A stretch of DNA of 64,000 bases from Nocardia brasiliensis ATCC 700358 (GTDB lineage: Bacteria; Actinomycetota; Actinomycetes; Mycobacteriales; Mycobacteriaceae): the NCBI RefSeq assembly GCF_000250675.2, contig NC_018681.1, positions 8,060,001 to 8,124,000 of the forward strand, read 5' to 3'. A program made the translations under genes and the position numbers. Shown here one piece after another: positions 34,002 through 42,733 of this stretch; the stretch's first letter is position 1; each line of letters starts with the position of its first letter. The notes under the pieces are model-generated. The model saw only the letters and a list, made by a program, of their open reading frames with translations. It did not search any database and was not told the origin of the DNA.

Positions 34002-34325
34002 CTACTCGCTCGCCATCGGCGGGAGTTCCTTGATGAACGGCGGATCGTAATCGACCTTGCCGACCTTGGTGGCGCCGCCCGGCGAACCGAGCTCGTCGAA
34101 GAAGTCGACGTTGGCGTTCACGTATCCGCTCCACTGGTCCGGGGTGTCGTCTTCGTAGAAGATCGCCTCCACCGGGCAGACGGGTTCACATGCACCACAG
34201 TCCACGCATTCGTCGGGATGGATGTACAGCATGCGACCACCCTCGTAGATGCAGTCCACGGGGCATTCCTCGATGCATGCCTTGTCCTTCACGTCAACGC
34301 ACGGTTCAGCGATGATGTACGGCAC
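34002..34325 (-). CDS. fdxC: 7Fe ferredoxin FdxC
   Basis: 107 aa. [3Fe-4S] cysteines C9-x7-C17 with C21-P and C50, and a [4Fe-4S] motif C40-x2-C43-x2-C46-x3-C50-P (DECVDCGACEPVCPVEAI), typical seven-iron ferredoxins of actinobacteria. It is a small soluble electron carrier; partners may include cytochromes P450 or radical SAM enzymes such as FbiC upstream. Acidic C-terminal extension. Head of the fdxC-dapC pair. Confidence 0.94.
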   Translation of the reverse strand: MPYIIAEPCVDVKDKACIEECPVDCIYEGGRMLYIHPDECVDCGACEPVCPVEAIFYEDDTPDQWSGYVNANVDFFDELGSPGGATKVGKVDYDPPFIKELPPMASE

Positions 34326-34619
34326 TGCCGTTCTCCTAGTCTGTCCTCACCTTGCGGGGATAGTCCGCCCAGCGAAACACTATCCGGACACCCCACGCTA
34401 CTCCGGGTCAGCCTTGCCTAACTTGCGAGGTTCCGCACGCCACTGCTGATGCGCGAATCCACCCGCCGGACCGGGCCGCTGGCGGACCGCCCCACGTGGG
34501 AGCGGGTCCGTCCCCCTCGGATCAGGCCGATCCGCCGGGTTGCGGCGGATCGGCCACGATCCGACTTCGATCGCCACACCGGGTCTCGGCTATCGCCGAT
34601 GGGCGCCGTCAGGAACAGC
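34326..34619. other. Intergenic region between fbiC and fdxC
   Basis: 294 bases upstream of fdxC and downstream of fbiC on the minus strand. No convincing gene or hairpin was found. The first 60 bases before fdxC are relatively AT-rich and are the likely promoter zone. Confidence 0.4.
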
Positions 34620-37214
34620 CTACGCCGAGCCCACCGACAACGGCAGGGCCGAAACCTTGTGCTGCGGAACGCCGTACGTGGTGGTCCGCTCGCGGGCCGG
34701 ACGGCCGATCCCCGAGGCGATGTCGACCAGCTCCGCGACGGTCTTGGCCGAACCGTGCTGCGAGCCCGCCATCCGGGAGATCGTCTCCTCCATCAGCGTG
34801 CCGCCCAGGTCGTTGGCGCCGCTGTTGAGCATGACCCGGGTTCCGGTGGTGCCGAGTTTCACCCAGCTGGTCTGGATGTTGTCGATCCGGCCGTGCAGCA
34901 TGATCCGGGCCAGCGCGTGCGCGGCGCGGTTGTCCCGGTTCGTCGGGCCGGGCCGGGCCGCGCCCGCCAGGTACAGCGGGGCGCTCTGATGCACGAACGG
35001 CAGCAGCACGAATTCGGTGAAACCGCCTGTCTCGTCCTGGATTCCGCGCAGCACCCGCAGATGTCCGACCCAGTGCTTCGGGTTGTCCACGTGCCCGTAC
35101 ATCATCGTCGAACTGGAGCGCAGCCCGATCTGATGCGCGGTGGTGATCACCTCGATCCACGCCGAGGTGGGCAGCTTGCCCTTGGTGAGCACCCAGCGCA
35201 CCTCGTCGTCGAGGATCTCGGCGGCCGTGCCCGGAATGGTGTCCAGGCCCGCTTCCTTCAGCGCGACCAGCCAGTCCCGGATGCTCTGCCCGCCGCGGGA
35301 CGCGCCGTTCACGATTTCCATCGGGCTGAAGGCGTGCACGTGCATCGAGGGCACCCGCTGCTTCACCGCGCGCACGATGTCGGCGTAGCCGGTGACCGGC
35401 AGGTCGGGATCGATACCGCCCTGCATGCAGACCTCGGTGGCGCCGTCGACGTGCGCCTCCCAGGCCCGGTCCGCGACCTCGTTCATGCTCAGCGTGAACG
35501 CGTCCGCGTCGCCCTTGCGCTGGGCGAACGCACAGAACCGGCAGCCGGTGTAACAGATGTTGGTGAAGTTGATGTTCCGGTTCACCACGTAGGTGACGTC
35601 GTCGCCGACCGCGGAACGGCGCAGCTCATCGGCCAGCGCGGCGACGGCCTCCAGGTTCGCGCCGTCGGCCCTGGCCAAGGCCAGGTAGTCGGCGTCACTG
35701 AGTCCGGCCGGATCGTGCTCGGCGGCGCGCAGCGCGGCGAGCACCTCGGAGTCGAGCCGTTCCGGTGCCGTGACGGCCAGGTCGCGGGCCTGTTCGCGGA
35801 TGGTGTCCCAGTCGCCGAACGCACCGACCACGTCCTGGCCGAGCGCCGAATCGCTGCGGCTCTCGGTGTTGCGGCCCTCGGTATCGATCGAGGTGTTGAG
35901 ATCCACCCGGCCCGCGGACTCCCAGGACTGGTCCGGCTCCTGCCAGGGCAGCCCGACCGGCATCGCGTCCGGGTTCGCCAGACCTGTCTCCGGATCGCTC
36001 AGTGCCGCGACGTGCACGCCGATCCGCGGATCGATCCACGGGCTGCCCGCGCGCACGTACTTCGGATGCGCGGAGGTCCGCTCGACCAGCTGGTATCCGG
36101 CCGCCTCGGTGATCTCCCGCAACGTGTCCAGGTTCGGCCAGGGCCGCTCCGGATTCACGTGATCGACCGTGACCGGCGAGACGCCGCCCCAGTCATCGAT
36201 GCCCGCGTCGATCAGGGCGAGGCAGTCCTCGAGCGACACCAGGTTCGGCGGCGCCTGCACCGGCACATCCGGGCCGAGCAGCAGCCTGGTCACCGCGATG
36301 GTGGCGAGGAACTCGTCGATGCCCGCGTCCGGCACGTCGCGCATCGCGGTGTCGTCCTTGGCCCGGAAGTTCTGGATGATGACTTCCTGGATATGCCCGA
36401 AAGCCTTGTGCTGCTTGCGGATCGCCATGATCGACTCGGCCCGCTCCAGCAGCGATTCGCCGATGCCGACCAGGATGCCCGTGGTGTAGGGCACCGAGAG
36501 CCGGCCGGCGTCGGTGATGGCGCGCAACCGGACCGCCGGATCCTTGTCCGGGCTGCCGTAGTGGCAGTTGCCCTTCTCACTGAACAGGCGGGTCGCGGTG
36601 GTCTCGAGCATCATGCCCATCGACTGCGCGACCGGCTTGAGCCGGGAGATCTCCTCCCACGACATCACGCCCGGGTTCAGGTGCGGCAGCAGGCCGGTCT
36701 CCTCGAGCACCATGATCGAGACGGCGCGCAGGTAGTCCAGCGTCGAGTCGTAGCCACGCTCGTCGAGCCACTGCGCGGCCTCCGGCCAGCGGTCCTCGGG
36801 GCGGTCGCCCAGCGTGAACAGCGCTTCCTTGCAGCCGAGGGCGGCGCCGCGGCGCGCGATGTCGAGCACCTCATCGGGCTCGAGGAACATGCCCTTGCCC
36901 TCGGCGCGCAGCTTGCCCGGGACAGTGACGAAGGTGCAGTAGTGACACTTGTCCCGGCACAGCTTGGTCAGCGGAATGAAGACGTTGCGCGAGTAGCTGA
37001 TCGTCTTCGGCCGTCCCGCCGACTCCAGCCCCGCGTCGCGCACCCGGGCCGCGCTGGTACTCAGATCCTTCAGGTCGTCGCCGGTGGCGTGCAGCAGCAC
37101 CGCGGCCTCGTCCACGTTCAGCGTGACGCCGTCACGCGCCCGGCGCAGCGCGCGCCGCATGGCCGACGGGGAGGGCGGCGGAGTGGGGATGCTCGGGTTC
37201 GGCAGTTCCGTCAC
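34620..37214 (-). CDS. fbiC: FO synthase (7,8-didemethyl-8-hydroxy-5-deazariboflavin synthase), bifunctional CofG-CofH fusion
   Basis: 864 aa, the full length of actinobacterial FbiC. Two radical SAM domains: the CofG-like N-terminal half with C86-x3-C90-x2-C93 (CRDKCHYCTF) and the CofH-like C-terminal half with C554-x3-C558-x2-C561 (CYTGCRFCAF). It builds the deazaflavin FO from tyrosine and a ribityl-uracil precursor for coenzyme F420. Both cluster-binding motifs are intact. Archaea use two separate proteins; the fusion is usual in actinobacteria. Confidence 0.97.
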   Translation of the reverse strand: MTELPNPSIPTPPPSPSAMRRALRRARDGVTLNVDEAAVLLHATGDDLKDLSTSAARVRDAGLESAGRPKTISYSRNVFIPLTKLCRDKCHYCTFVTVPGKLRAEGKGMFLEPDEVLDIARRGAALGCKEALFTLGDRPEDRWPEAAQWLDERGYDSTLDYLRAVSIMVLEETGLLPHLNPGVMSWEEISRLKPVAQSMGMMLETTATRLFSEKGNCHYGSPDKDPAVRLRAITDAGRLSVPYTTGILVGIGESLLERAESIMAIRKQHKAFGHIQEVIIQNFRAKDDTAMRDVPDAGIDEFLATIAVTRLLLGPDVPVQAPPNLVSLEDCLALIDAGIDDWGGVSPVTVDHVNPERPWPNLDTLREITEAAGYQLVERTSAHPKYVRAGSPWIDPRIGVHVAALSDPETGLANPDAMPVGLPWQEPDQSWESAGRVDLNTSIDTEGRNTESRSDSALGQDVVGAFGDWDTIREQARDLAVTAPERLDSEVLAALRAAEHDPAGLSDADYLALARADGANLEAVAALADELRRSAVGDDVTYVVNRNINFTNICYTGCRFCAFAQRKGDADAFTLSMNEVADRAWEAHVDGATEVCMQGGIDPDLPVTGYADIVRAVKQRVPSMHVHAFSPMEIVNGASRGGQSIRDWLVALKEAGLDTIPGTAAEILDDEVRWVLTKGKLPTSAWIEVITTAHQIGLRSSSTMMYGHVDNPKHWVGHLRVLRGIQDETGGFTEFVLLPFVHQSAPLYLAGAARPGPTNRDNRAAHALARIMLHGRIDNIQTSWVKLGTTGTRVMLNSGANDLGGTLMEETISRMAGSQHGSAKTVAELVDIASGIGRPARERTTTYGVPQHKVSALPLSVGSA

Positions 37215-37493
37215 GGCTTGGCCTCGCTGACGCTCGAGGCGACCGCGGCGGGTCGTGCGGTGCCTATGGTTCCTTCGCTACGCTCAGTCACGGTTTCGAT
37301 CATGCGCTAACCATCCGGACCTGTCTCCTTCCGAAGCCGTTGAGCGAAGACAACCCCGCCCCGCATCACAGTATTCCGGCGTCCGGACCCGCTGCCGGTC
37401 ACCGACAACTTCCTGTCACGGGGGCGGCAACGGCTGTGCCACGCGGCAATTCCGCTTCGGGTAGCACGGCGATCCGGCGTCCGGCATGGAACC

Positions 37494-38000
37494 ATGGCAA
37501 CCATGTCGTTGCCGCGCACGATCATGGCCGATCCGGCCTGGCGTCCCAGTCCCAAGGCGAAACTGCTGTGGACCGTTCAGGCCGTGCTCGCCTGGGTGGT
37601 GCCGTTCGCGGCGCAAGTGGTGTGGGCGGTGCTCGACTCCGCCCATCGCGGCTGGCAACTCGTGGTGTTCCTGGTGACGCTCGCGCTCGCCGTATCGAAC
37701 ATCGTGGTGGTGCCGTGGTGGCGGTACGCGGTGCATCGCTGGGAGGTCACCGACGAGGCGGTGTACACCCGGGTCGGGTGGCTGAGTCAGGAGAGCCGGG
37801 TCGCGCCGATCTCCCGGGTGCAGACCGTCGACACCGAACGCGGCCCGCTCGAGCGCCTGCTCGGCCTGGCGACGGTCACCGTGACCACCGCGTCGTCGGC
37901 GGGCGCGGTACAGATCTCCGCGCTCGATCTCCCGGTCGCCGAGGAGACGGTGACCCGGCTGACCCGGATCGCCGCACAGCACCGCGGAGACGCGACATGA
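37494..38000 (+). CDS. PH-domain (YdbS-like) membrane protein
   Basis: 168 aa; the ATG at 37503 is an alternative. Two hydrophobic helices (about residues 25-45 and 55-75: VVFLVTLALAVSNIVVVPWW) precede a bacterial PH domain with YAVHRWEVTDEAVYTRVGWL and SRVAPISRVQTVDTERGPLE, the bPH2/YdbS family. Its stop overlaps the start of the larger PH-domain gene (ATGA). Members of this pair family are envelope proteins implicated in membrane stress and antimicrobial tolerance in other bacteria; the role here is inferred. Confidence 0.84.
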   Translation: MATMSLPRTIMADPAWRPSPKAKLLWTVQAVLAWVVPFAAQVVWAVLDSAHRGWQLVVFLVTLALAVSNIVVVPWWRYAVHRWEVTDEAVYTRVGWLSQESRVAPISRVQTVDTERGPLERLLGLATVTVTTASSAGAVQISALDLPVAEETVTRLTRIAAQHRGDAT

Positions 38001-39568
38001 CCGACGTCGCGGCCGTCCCCCCGGAGACGGATCAGCCGTGGTCCCGGCTCGACAAGCGAATGTTGCTGGTGCACCCCGTCACCGAGGTGGTGAAGTTCAT
38101 CCCGGTGCTGATCGGTTCGGTGATCCTCGGCACCAGCAGCGGCAACCATGTGTGGAGCGTCATTCCGCTGGTAGCGATCGTCGGGTTCGCGCTCACCCGC
38201 TGGTTCACCACCACGTACCGGGTCGGGACGACGCATGTCGAGCTGCGCACCGGACTGATCCAGCGCAAGAAGCTCTCGGTGCCGCGGTCGCGGATCCGCT
38301 CGGTGGATATCGAGGCCGACCTGCTGCATCGGCTGCTCGGCCTCGCCGTGCTGGCCATCGGCACCGGACAGCAGGCGGATTCGGGTGAGAAATTCAAACT
38401 CGACGCGCTCGACGCGCGCCTGGTTCCCGACCTGCGCACCGCGCTGCTGGCGCACACCGCCGCGGCTGGTGCCCCGGCGTATCACGAGGAGAGACAACAG
38501 CTTCCGTCCGACGGACCGGTCACCGAGCCGCAGGACGCACGGCCCGCGCAGGAGATCGCGCATTGGCAGCCGCAGTGGGTCCGGTACGCGCCGCTGTCGC
38601 TGACCGGTTTCGCGATCATCGCACCGATCGTCGGTATCGCGTTCCAGTACGGCATCGGGCAGCTGCTGGTCCGGTCGGACACGGTGCAGCGGGTCGAAAA
38701 CGGCGGCGCGGTGGTGCTCGCTCTCGGTGTGTTCGTGTTGATCGTGCTGGTAGTGGCCGTGGTCAGCCTCGCCGCCTGCGCCCGGTATCTGACCACGTAT
38801 TTCGGCCTGAAAGTGCTCGACGACGGGCGCACCCTGCACCTGCGGCACGGCCTGTTCACCACCCGCCAGATCACCCTGGACCTGGCCCGCTTCCGCGGCG
38901 CGACGGTGAACGAACCACTGCTGCTGCGCTTGTCCGGCGCCGCCGAACTCGAGGCGATCATGGTCGGCGAGAACCCGCGGCAGAAGATCCTGCCGCAGGC
39001 GCCGCGGGCGGCCATCGAACACACCCTCGGGCATCTGCTCGCCCCGGACACGTTCTCGGACAAGCCGATCGGCCCCTCGGCCGCCGGCGGCACCCCGGAT
39101 CCGGGCAGTGCGCCGCTGCGTGCGCACGGACCGGTCGCGCGACGCAGGCGATACACCCGCGCGCTCGGGCCGGTCGCCGTGCTCGCGGTCGTCATGGCGG
39201 CCGTGTCACTGACCGGCGCCCAGTTCTCGCCGTGGTGGTGGCTGGTGCCGGTGCTGCTGGCCCTGGTCGCCGTCCCGCTCGCGCAGGACCGCTATCGCGG
39301 CCTCGGCCACGCCGTGCTGCGCGAAACCGCAACCAGCCCAACCTGGTTGATCACCCGCTCCGGCGCACTCGACCGGGACCGCGATTGCCTGGAGGCGCCG
39401 GGCGTGATCGGCTGGACCGTGCGCCAGAGCTTCTTCCAGCGGCGCAGCGGCGTCGCCACCGTCGTGGCCGCCACCGCGGCGGGCAAGAAGCGCTATCGCG
39501 TCATCGATATCCCGATCGAGCAAGCCTGGCCGTTGATCGAGGCGGTGACGCCGGGCCAACTCGGCTGA
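37997..39568 (+). CDS. Multi-PH-domain (YdbT-like) membrane protein
   Basis: 523 aa. Three copies of the bPH2 module can be followed: FTTTYRVGTTHVELRTGLIQ with VPRSRIRSVDIEADLLHRLL, then LTTYFGLKVLDDGRTLHLRH with LDLARFRGATVNEPLLLRL, and a third, more divergent one near the end (LITRSGALDRDRDCLEAPGV). Membrane-helix pairs precede each module. Translation is coupled to the YdbS-like gene by ATGA. The two probably form a membrane complex. Confidence 0.86.
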   Translation: MTDVAAVPPETDQPWSRLDKRMLLVHPVTEVVKFIPVLIGSVILGTSSGNHVWSVIPLVAIVGFALTRWFTTTYRVGTTHVELRTGLIQRKKLSVPRSRIRSVDIEADLLHRLLGLAVLAIGTGQQADSGEKFKLDALDARLVPDLRTALLAHTAAAGAPAYHEERQQLPSDGPVTEPQDARPAQEIAHWQPQWVRYAPLSLTGFAIIAPIVGIAFQYGIGQLLVRSDTVQRVENGGAVVLALGVFVLIVLVVAVVSLAACARYLTTYFGLKVLDDGRTLHLRHGLFTTRQITLDLARFRGATVNEPLLLRLSGAAELEAIMVGENPRQKILPQAPRAAIEHTLGHLLAPDTFSDKPIGPSAAGGTPDPGSAPLRAHGPVARRRRYTRALGPVAVLAVVMAAVSLTGAQFSPWWWLVPVLLALVAVPLAQDRYRGLGHAVLRETATSPTWLITRSGALDRDRDCLEAPGVIGWTVRQSFFQRRSGVATVVAATAAGKKRYRVIDIPIEQAWPLIEAVTPGQLG

Positions 39569-39573
39569 TCGGC

Positions 39574-40002
39574 TCAACGCTTGAACAAGCCCGAATTGAC
39601 GCGGAGGTAGACGAACACCAGCGGCGGCACCAAACCGCAGAACAGCAGCAACACGGTGCGCCAGTCGCTGGCCAGCATGATGTCACCGCCCGGGCCGGTG
39701 CTCGCGCAGACGAGGAAGCCGAAAGTCCAAGCGCCCAAGGGCAAGAACATCGCCGCGGTCCGGGTGGAGACCGACCGCGCGCCGAGCACGAGCAAGACGT
39801 TCACCAACCCGGCCAGCACCCCGGTCACCGGGAAGGCGGTCGTGCCCAGGTAAGCGGGCAGGTACAGCACCTCCAGCGCGAGCGTGATGAAGGCGTCCAG
39901 CACCAAGACGACGAGGATGATCGGGACCAGGGGTAGCGCGGCGGCACCGCTCGACCCGGTCCCGGATGCCACGGCAGCGTGGTCGTCGACGGCCGGCCTC
40001 AC
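39574..40002 (-). CDS. Rv1171-like four-helix membrane protein
   Basis: 142 aa, GTG start. Four hydrophobic segments: IILVVLVLDAFITLALEVL, FPVTGVLAGLVNVLLVLG, TAAMFLPLGAWTFGFLVCAS and WRTVLLLFCGLVPPLVFVYL. It occupies the place between mshB and fbiC where mycobacteria have Rv1171, a membrane protein of similar size. The start overlaps the stop of the 52-aa gene upstream (GTGA). Function unknown. Confidence 0.78.
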   Translation of the reverse strand: MRPAVDDHAAVASGTGSSGAAALPLVPIILVVLVLDAFITLALEVLYLPAYLGTTAFPVTGVLAGLVNVLLVLGARSVSTRTAAMFLPLGAWTFGFLVCASTGPGGDIMLASDWRTVLLLFCGLVPPLVFVYLRVNSGLFKR

Positions 40003-40157
40003 GGCACCGGCGGGAAGCCGAGCAGGGTCAGCAGATGACTCTGCATCTCCACGAACCCGTGCAGCACGGACAGATACAGCTCGTGTTGCGCGGGCCAGTT
40101 CGGCCGCATGCTTTCGACGAACGCGGCGATCGCGTCCTGGACCGACCAGTTGTACAT
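39999..40157 (-). CDS. Small protein (52 aa) translationally coupled to the Rv1171-like gene
   Basis: An ATG at 40157 opens a 52-codon frame encoding MYNWSVQDAIAAFVESMR, then PNWPAQHELYLSVLHGFVEM and QSHLLTLLGFPPVP. It is amphipathic-helical and has no transmembrane segment. The stop overlaps the next start as GTGA, and coding-like composition runs throughout, which supports a real gene that size filters would omit. Its position just before a membrane protein suggests a partner subunit. No family is recognised. Confidence 0.62.
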   Translation of the reverse strand: MYNWSVQDAIAAFVESMRPNWPAQHELYLSVLHGFVEMQSHLLTLLGFPPVP

Positions 40158-40202
40158 GGCAGCGAGTCTATTCCGGCGGCCCGGCGGGCGGGACCGGCAT
40201 GA

Positions 40203-41672
40203 TCACTTCTCGCCGTCCATCGGGATGTTGGCGACCACCGGGAACTCACCGGTGTAGCCCATCCGCTCCTGCGCGATGGACAGCACCCGCTTGCGCGCCA
40301 CGAACCAGCCGACGATCAGCATCGGGACGATGATCACCAGCGAGGCCACGGTCCAGGTGCCCACCGGATAGTCGAAACCGGTCAGCACCACCACGAAGAA
40401 CAGGAACACCAGCGTGAGCAGTCCGGTGTAGGGCGCGCCGAACATCCGGAACGAGGGCCGTTCCACCTTGCCCTGTTTGGACCAGCGCCACAGCTGCAGC
40501 TGGCACAGCACGATGGTGGCCCAGGAGGCGACGATGCCGAGCGAGGCCATGTTCAGCACGATCTCGAACGCCCGGTCCGGCACCACCCCGTTGAGCGCGA
40601 TGCCGACGAGGGCGATCAGGCTGGTCAACAGGATGCCGCCGTAGGGCACGCCGTTGCGCCCCATCACACCGGTGAACTTGGGCGCGCTGCCGTTCATCGA
40701 CATGGACCGCAGGATGCGCCCGGTCGAGTACAAACCGGCGTTGAGGCTGGAGAACGCGGCGGTGAGCACCACGAGATTCATCACGCTGCCGATGCCCGGC
40801 ACGCCGAGCATGGTGAAGAAGGTGACGAACGGGCTCTCCTTCGCGGTGTAGGCCGTGTACGGGAGCAACAGGCCGAGCAGCACCAGCGAACCGACATAGA
40901 AGATCGCGATCCGTGCGATGACCGAGTTGATCGCCCGCGGCATGATCTTGGCCGGGTTCTCCGTCTCGCCCGCCGCCGTGCCGACCAATTCGACCGCGGC
41001 ATAGGCGAATACGACGCCGGAGACGACGACCACCAGCGGCAGGACGCCGGTGGGGAACAGGCCGCCGCTGTCGGCGATCACGCTCGGTCCGGTCGGGTGG
41101 CCCTGTACGGTGAAACGCCCGATCAGGAAGATCGTGCCGACGATCAGGAACGCGCTCAGCGCGAACACCTTGACCAGCGCGGCCCAGAACTCCATCTCGC
41201 CGAACCACTTCACCGAGATCAGGTTGATGCTGAGCACCACGACCAGTGCGATGAGCGCGAGCAGCCACTGCGGAATGCTGCTGAAGCTGGACCAGTAGTG
41301 GAAGTACTGCGCGATTGCGGTGGTATCGGCGATGCCGGTCATCGACCAGTTGAGGAAGTACATCCAGCCGGCCACGAATGCGGCCTTCTCGCCGAAGAAC
41401 TCACGCGCGTAGGAGACGAACGAGCCGGACGAGGGCCGATGCAGCACGAGTTCACCGAGCGCGCGCAGGATGAGGAACGCGAAGAATCCGCAGACGCCGT
41501 AGACGAGGAAGAGTCCCGGTCCGGCGTTGGCCAGCCTGCCGCCCGCGCCGAGGAACAGACCGGTGCCGATCGCGCCGCCGATCGCGATCATCTGCAATTG
41601 CCGCGGCTTGAGACTCTTGTGATAGCCGTCGTCTTCGATGCTGAGGTGCGCCCTGTCACCGACCGCTGTCAT
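40203..41672 (-). CDS. Amino acid permease (AnsP-like, APC superfamily)
   Basis: 489 aa with about twelve hydrophobic segments. The N-terminal block LKPRQLQMIAIGGAIGTGLF and LGAGGRLANAGPGL, then RPSSGSFVSYAREFFGEKAA, are the consensus of the AAT family; the DDGYHKSLKPRQLQ start is close to L-asparagine permeases of mycobacteria. Substrate is not proven, and proline or GABA permeases share the same motifs. Start at the ATG before TAVGDRAHLS; the ORF extension is not conserved. Encoded between mshB and small membrane genes. Confidence 0.86.
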   Translation of the reverse strand: MTAVGDRAHLSIEDDGYHKSLKPRQLQMIAIGGAIGTGLFLGAGGRLANAGPGLFLVYGVCGFFAFLILRALGELVLHRPSSGSFVSYAREFFGEKAAFVAGWMYFLNWSMTGIADTTAIAQYFHYWSSFSSIPQWLLALIALVVVLSINLISVKWFGEMEFWAALVKVFALSAFLIVGTIFLIGRFTVQGHPTGPSVIADSGGLFPTGVLPLVVVVSGVVFAYAAVELVGTAAGETENPAKIMPRAINSVIARIAIFYVGSLVLLGLLLPYTAYTAKESPFVTFFTMLGVPGIGSVMNLVVLTAAFSSLNAGLYSTGRILRSMSMNGSAPKFTGVMGRNGVPYGGILLTSLIALVGIALNGVVPDRAFEIVLNMASLGIVASWATIVLCQLQLWRWSKQGKVERPSFRMFGAPYTGLLTLVFLFFVVVLTGFDYPVGTWTVASLVIIVPMLIVGWFVARKRVLSIAQERMGYTGEFPVVANIPMDGEK

Positions 41673-41857
41673 GAACCGCTTCGCCCTCCACATCGATGAT
41701 TGAGATCACGGGAACGGTACCCGGCGTACGAGATCGAGGTAACAGCAACCCTCAGGCTACAGATAAGCGCAGCTCAGCGGCCATTCCGGAGCGATTCGGA
41801 GATTCCGGTCGAATCCGGCACGACATACGGCGACAGCCTGTCGCCATCGACGGAAGT

Positions 41858-42733
41858 TCAGTGCTCGAGCCCGGCGAAGAGATCATGTTCGCGGCCGTCC
41901 GAACCGACCGGCCCCCGCCGGCCCCGTACCAGGACGTAGCACTCCTCCGGCAGTACCGGCTGAGCAACATTGTTGGACAGCGCGAACTCCCGGCCCGAGG
42001 GCGCCACGGTGACCTGCGTGGCATGGGCCCGCAGCGCGGCGCGTTTGGCGGCGAGCGCGTCCGACACGTCGATCGTGGTCGTCACGGTGTGGCTCGGCAC
42101 CGCGGCCAGTTCCCCCTCGGCGGGCAGTCGCCAGCCCGCGGGCAAACGGCCCGGCAGCCCGTCCACGGTGCGTCTGGCCAGGGCGGCGGTGTGCTGACGC
42201 AGCATGTCGGCGTCGGTGACGGTCCAGTAGAACTTCGGTGTGTCCCAGCCGCGATCGGCCGCGGCGTGCACCGCGGCGGTGGTGATCTGATGTGCGCGAA
42301 TGTGATCCGGGTGGCCGTAGCCGCCGTTCGGGTCATAGCCGACGACCACTTCGGGCCGCACTTCCAGCAGCACCTCGGTCAGCGCGTCCACCGCCTCGGC
42401 GCCCGACTGCACGAACACGCGCGGCTTCTGCGCCGCGGGCGTGCCCGCCATCCCGGAATCCCGCCAATGCCCCGCCCCGCCGAGAAACCGAGGCGGCGCG
42501 GCGTCGAGCGCGGCCAGCGCCCGGCTCAGCTCGAGCACGCGATAGCCGCCGAGCTGATCGGCGTGCTCGGCGGTGAGCTGCGCCCACTCGTCCCCGATCA
42601 CCTCACCCTCCTCGCCGAGCGTGCAGGTCACGACGGTGACCGGGACGCCGCGACGGCGATAGTGCGCGATCGTGCCGCCGGTGGTGATGGTCTCGTCGTC
42701 CGGATGCGCGTGCACCAGCAGCAGACCACCCAT
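41858..42733 (-). CDS. mshB: N-acetyl-1-D-myo-inositol-2-amino-2-deoxy-alpha-D-glucopyranoside deacetylase
   Basis: 291 aa. PIG-L fold zinc deacetylase: the N-terminal H10-P-D12-D13-E14 motif (HAHPDDETITTGG) and the distal GYGHPDHIRAHQIT provide zinc ligands and the catalytic Asp. It makes GlcN-Ins in mycothiol synthesis. Its ATG overlaps the lpqW stop (TGATG), so translation is coupled. Length and motif order match mycobacterial MshB (Rv1170), which is also near lpqW. Confidence 0.94.
   Translation of the reverse strand: MGGLLLVHAHPDDETITTGGTIAHYRRRGVPVTVVTCTLGEEGEVIGDEWAQLTAEHADQLGGYRVLELSRALAALDAAPPRFLGGAGHWRDSGMAGTPAAQKPRVFVQSGAEAVDALTEVLLEVRPEVVVGYDPNGGYGHPDHIRAHQITTAAVHAAADRGWDTPKFYWTVTDADMLRQHTAALARRTVDGLPGRLPAGWRLPAEGELAAVPSHTVTTTIDVSDALAAKRAALRAHATQVTVAPSGREFALSNNVAQPVLPEECYVLVRGRRGPVGSDGREHDLFAGLEH

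Noticed and set aside
34449..37310. A 953-codon plus-strand open frame antisense to fbiC
   Set aside because: High-GC codon usage of the true gene suppresses stops on the opposite strand. The translation is Arg/His/Gly-rich without motifs, whereas the fbiC frame has both radical SAM signatures.
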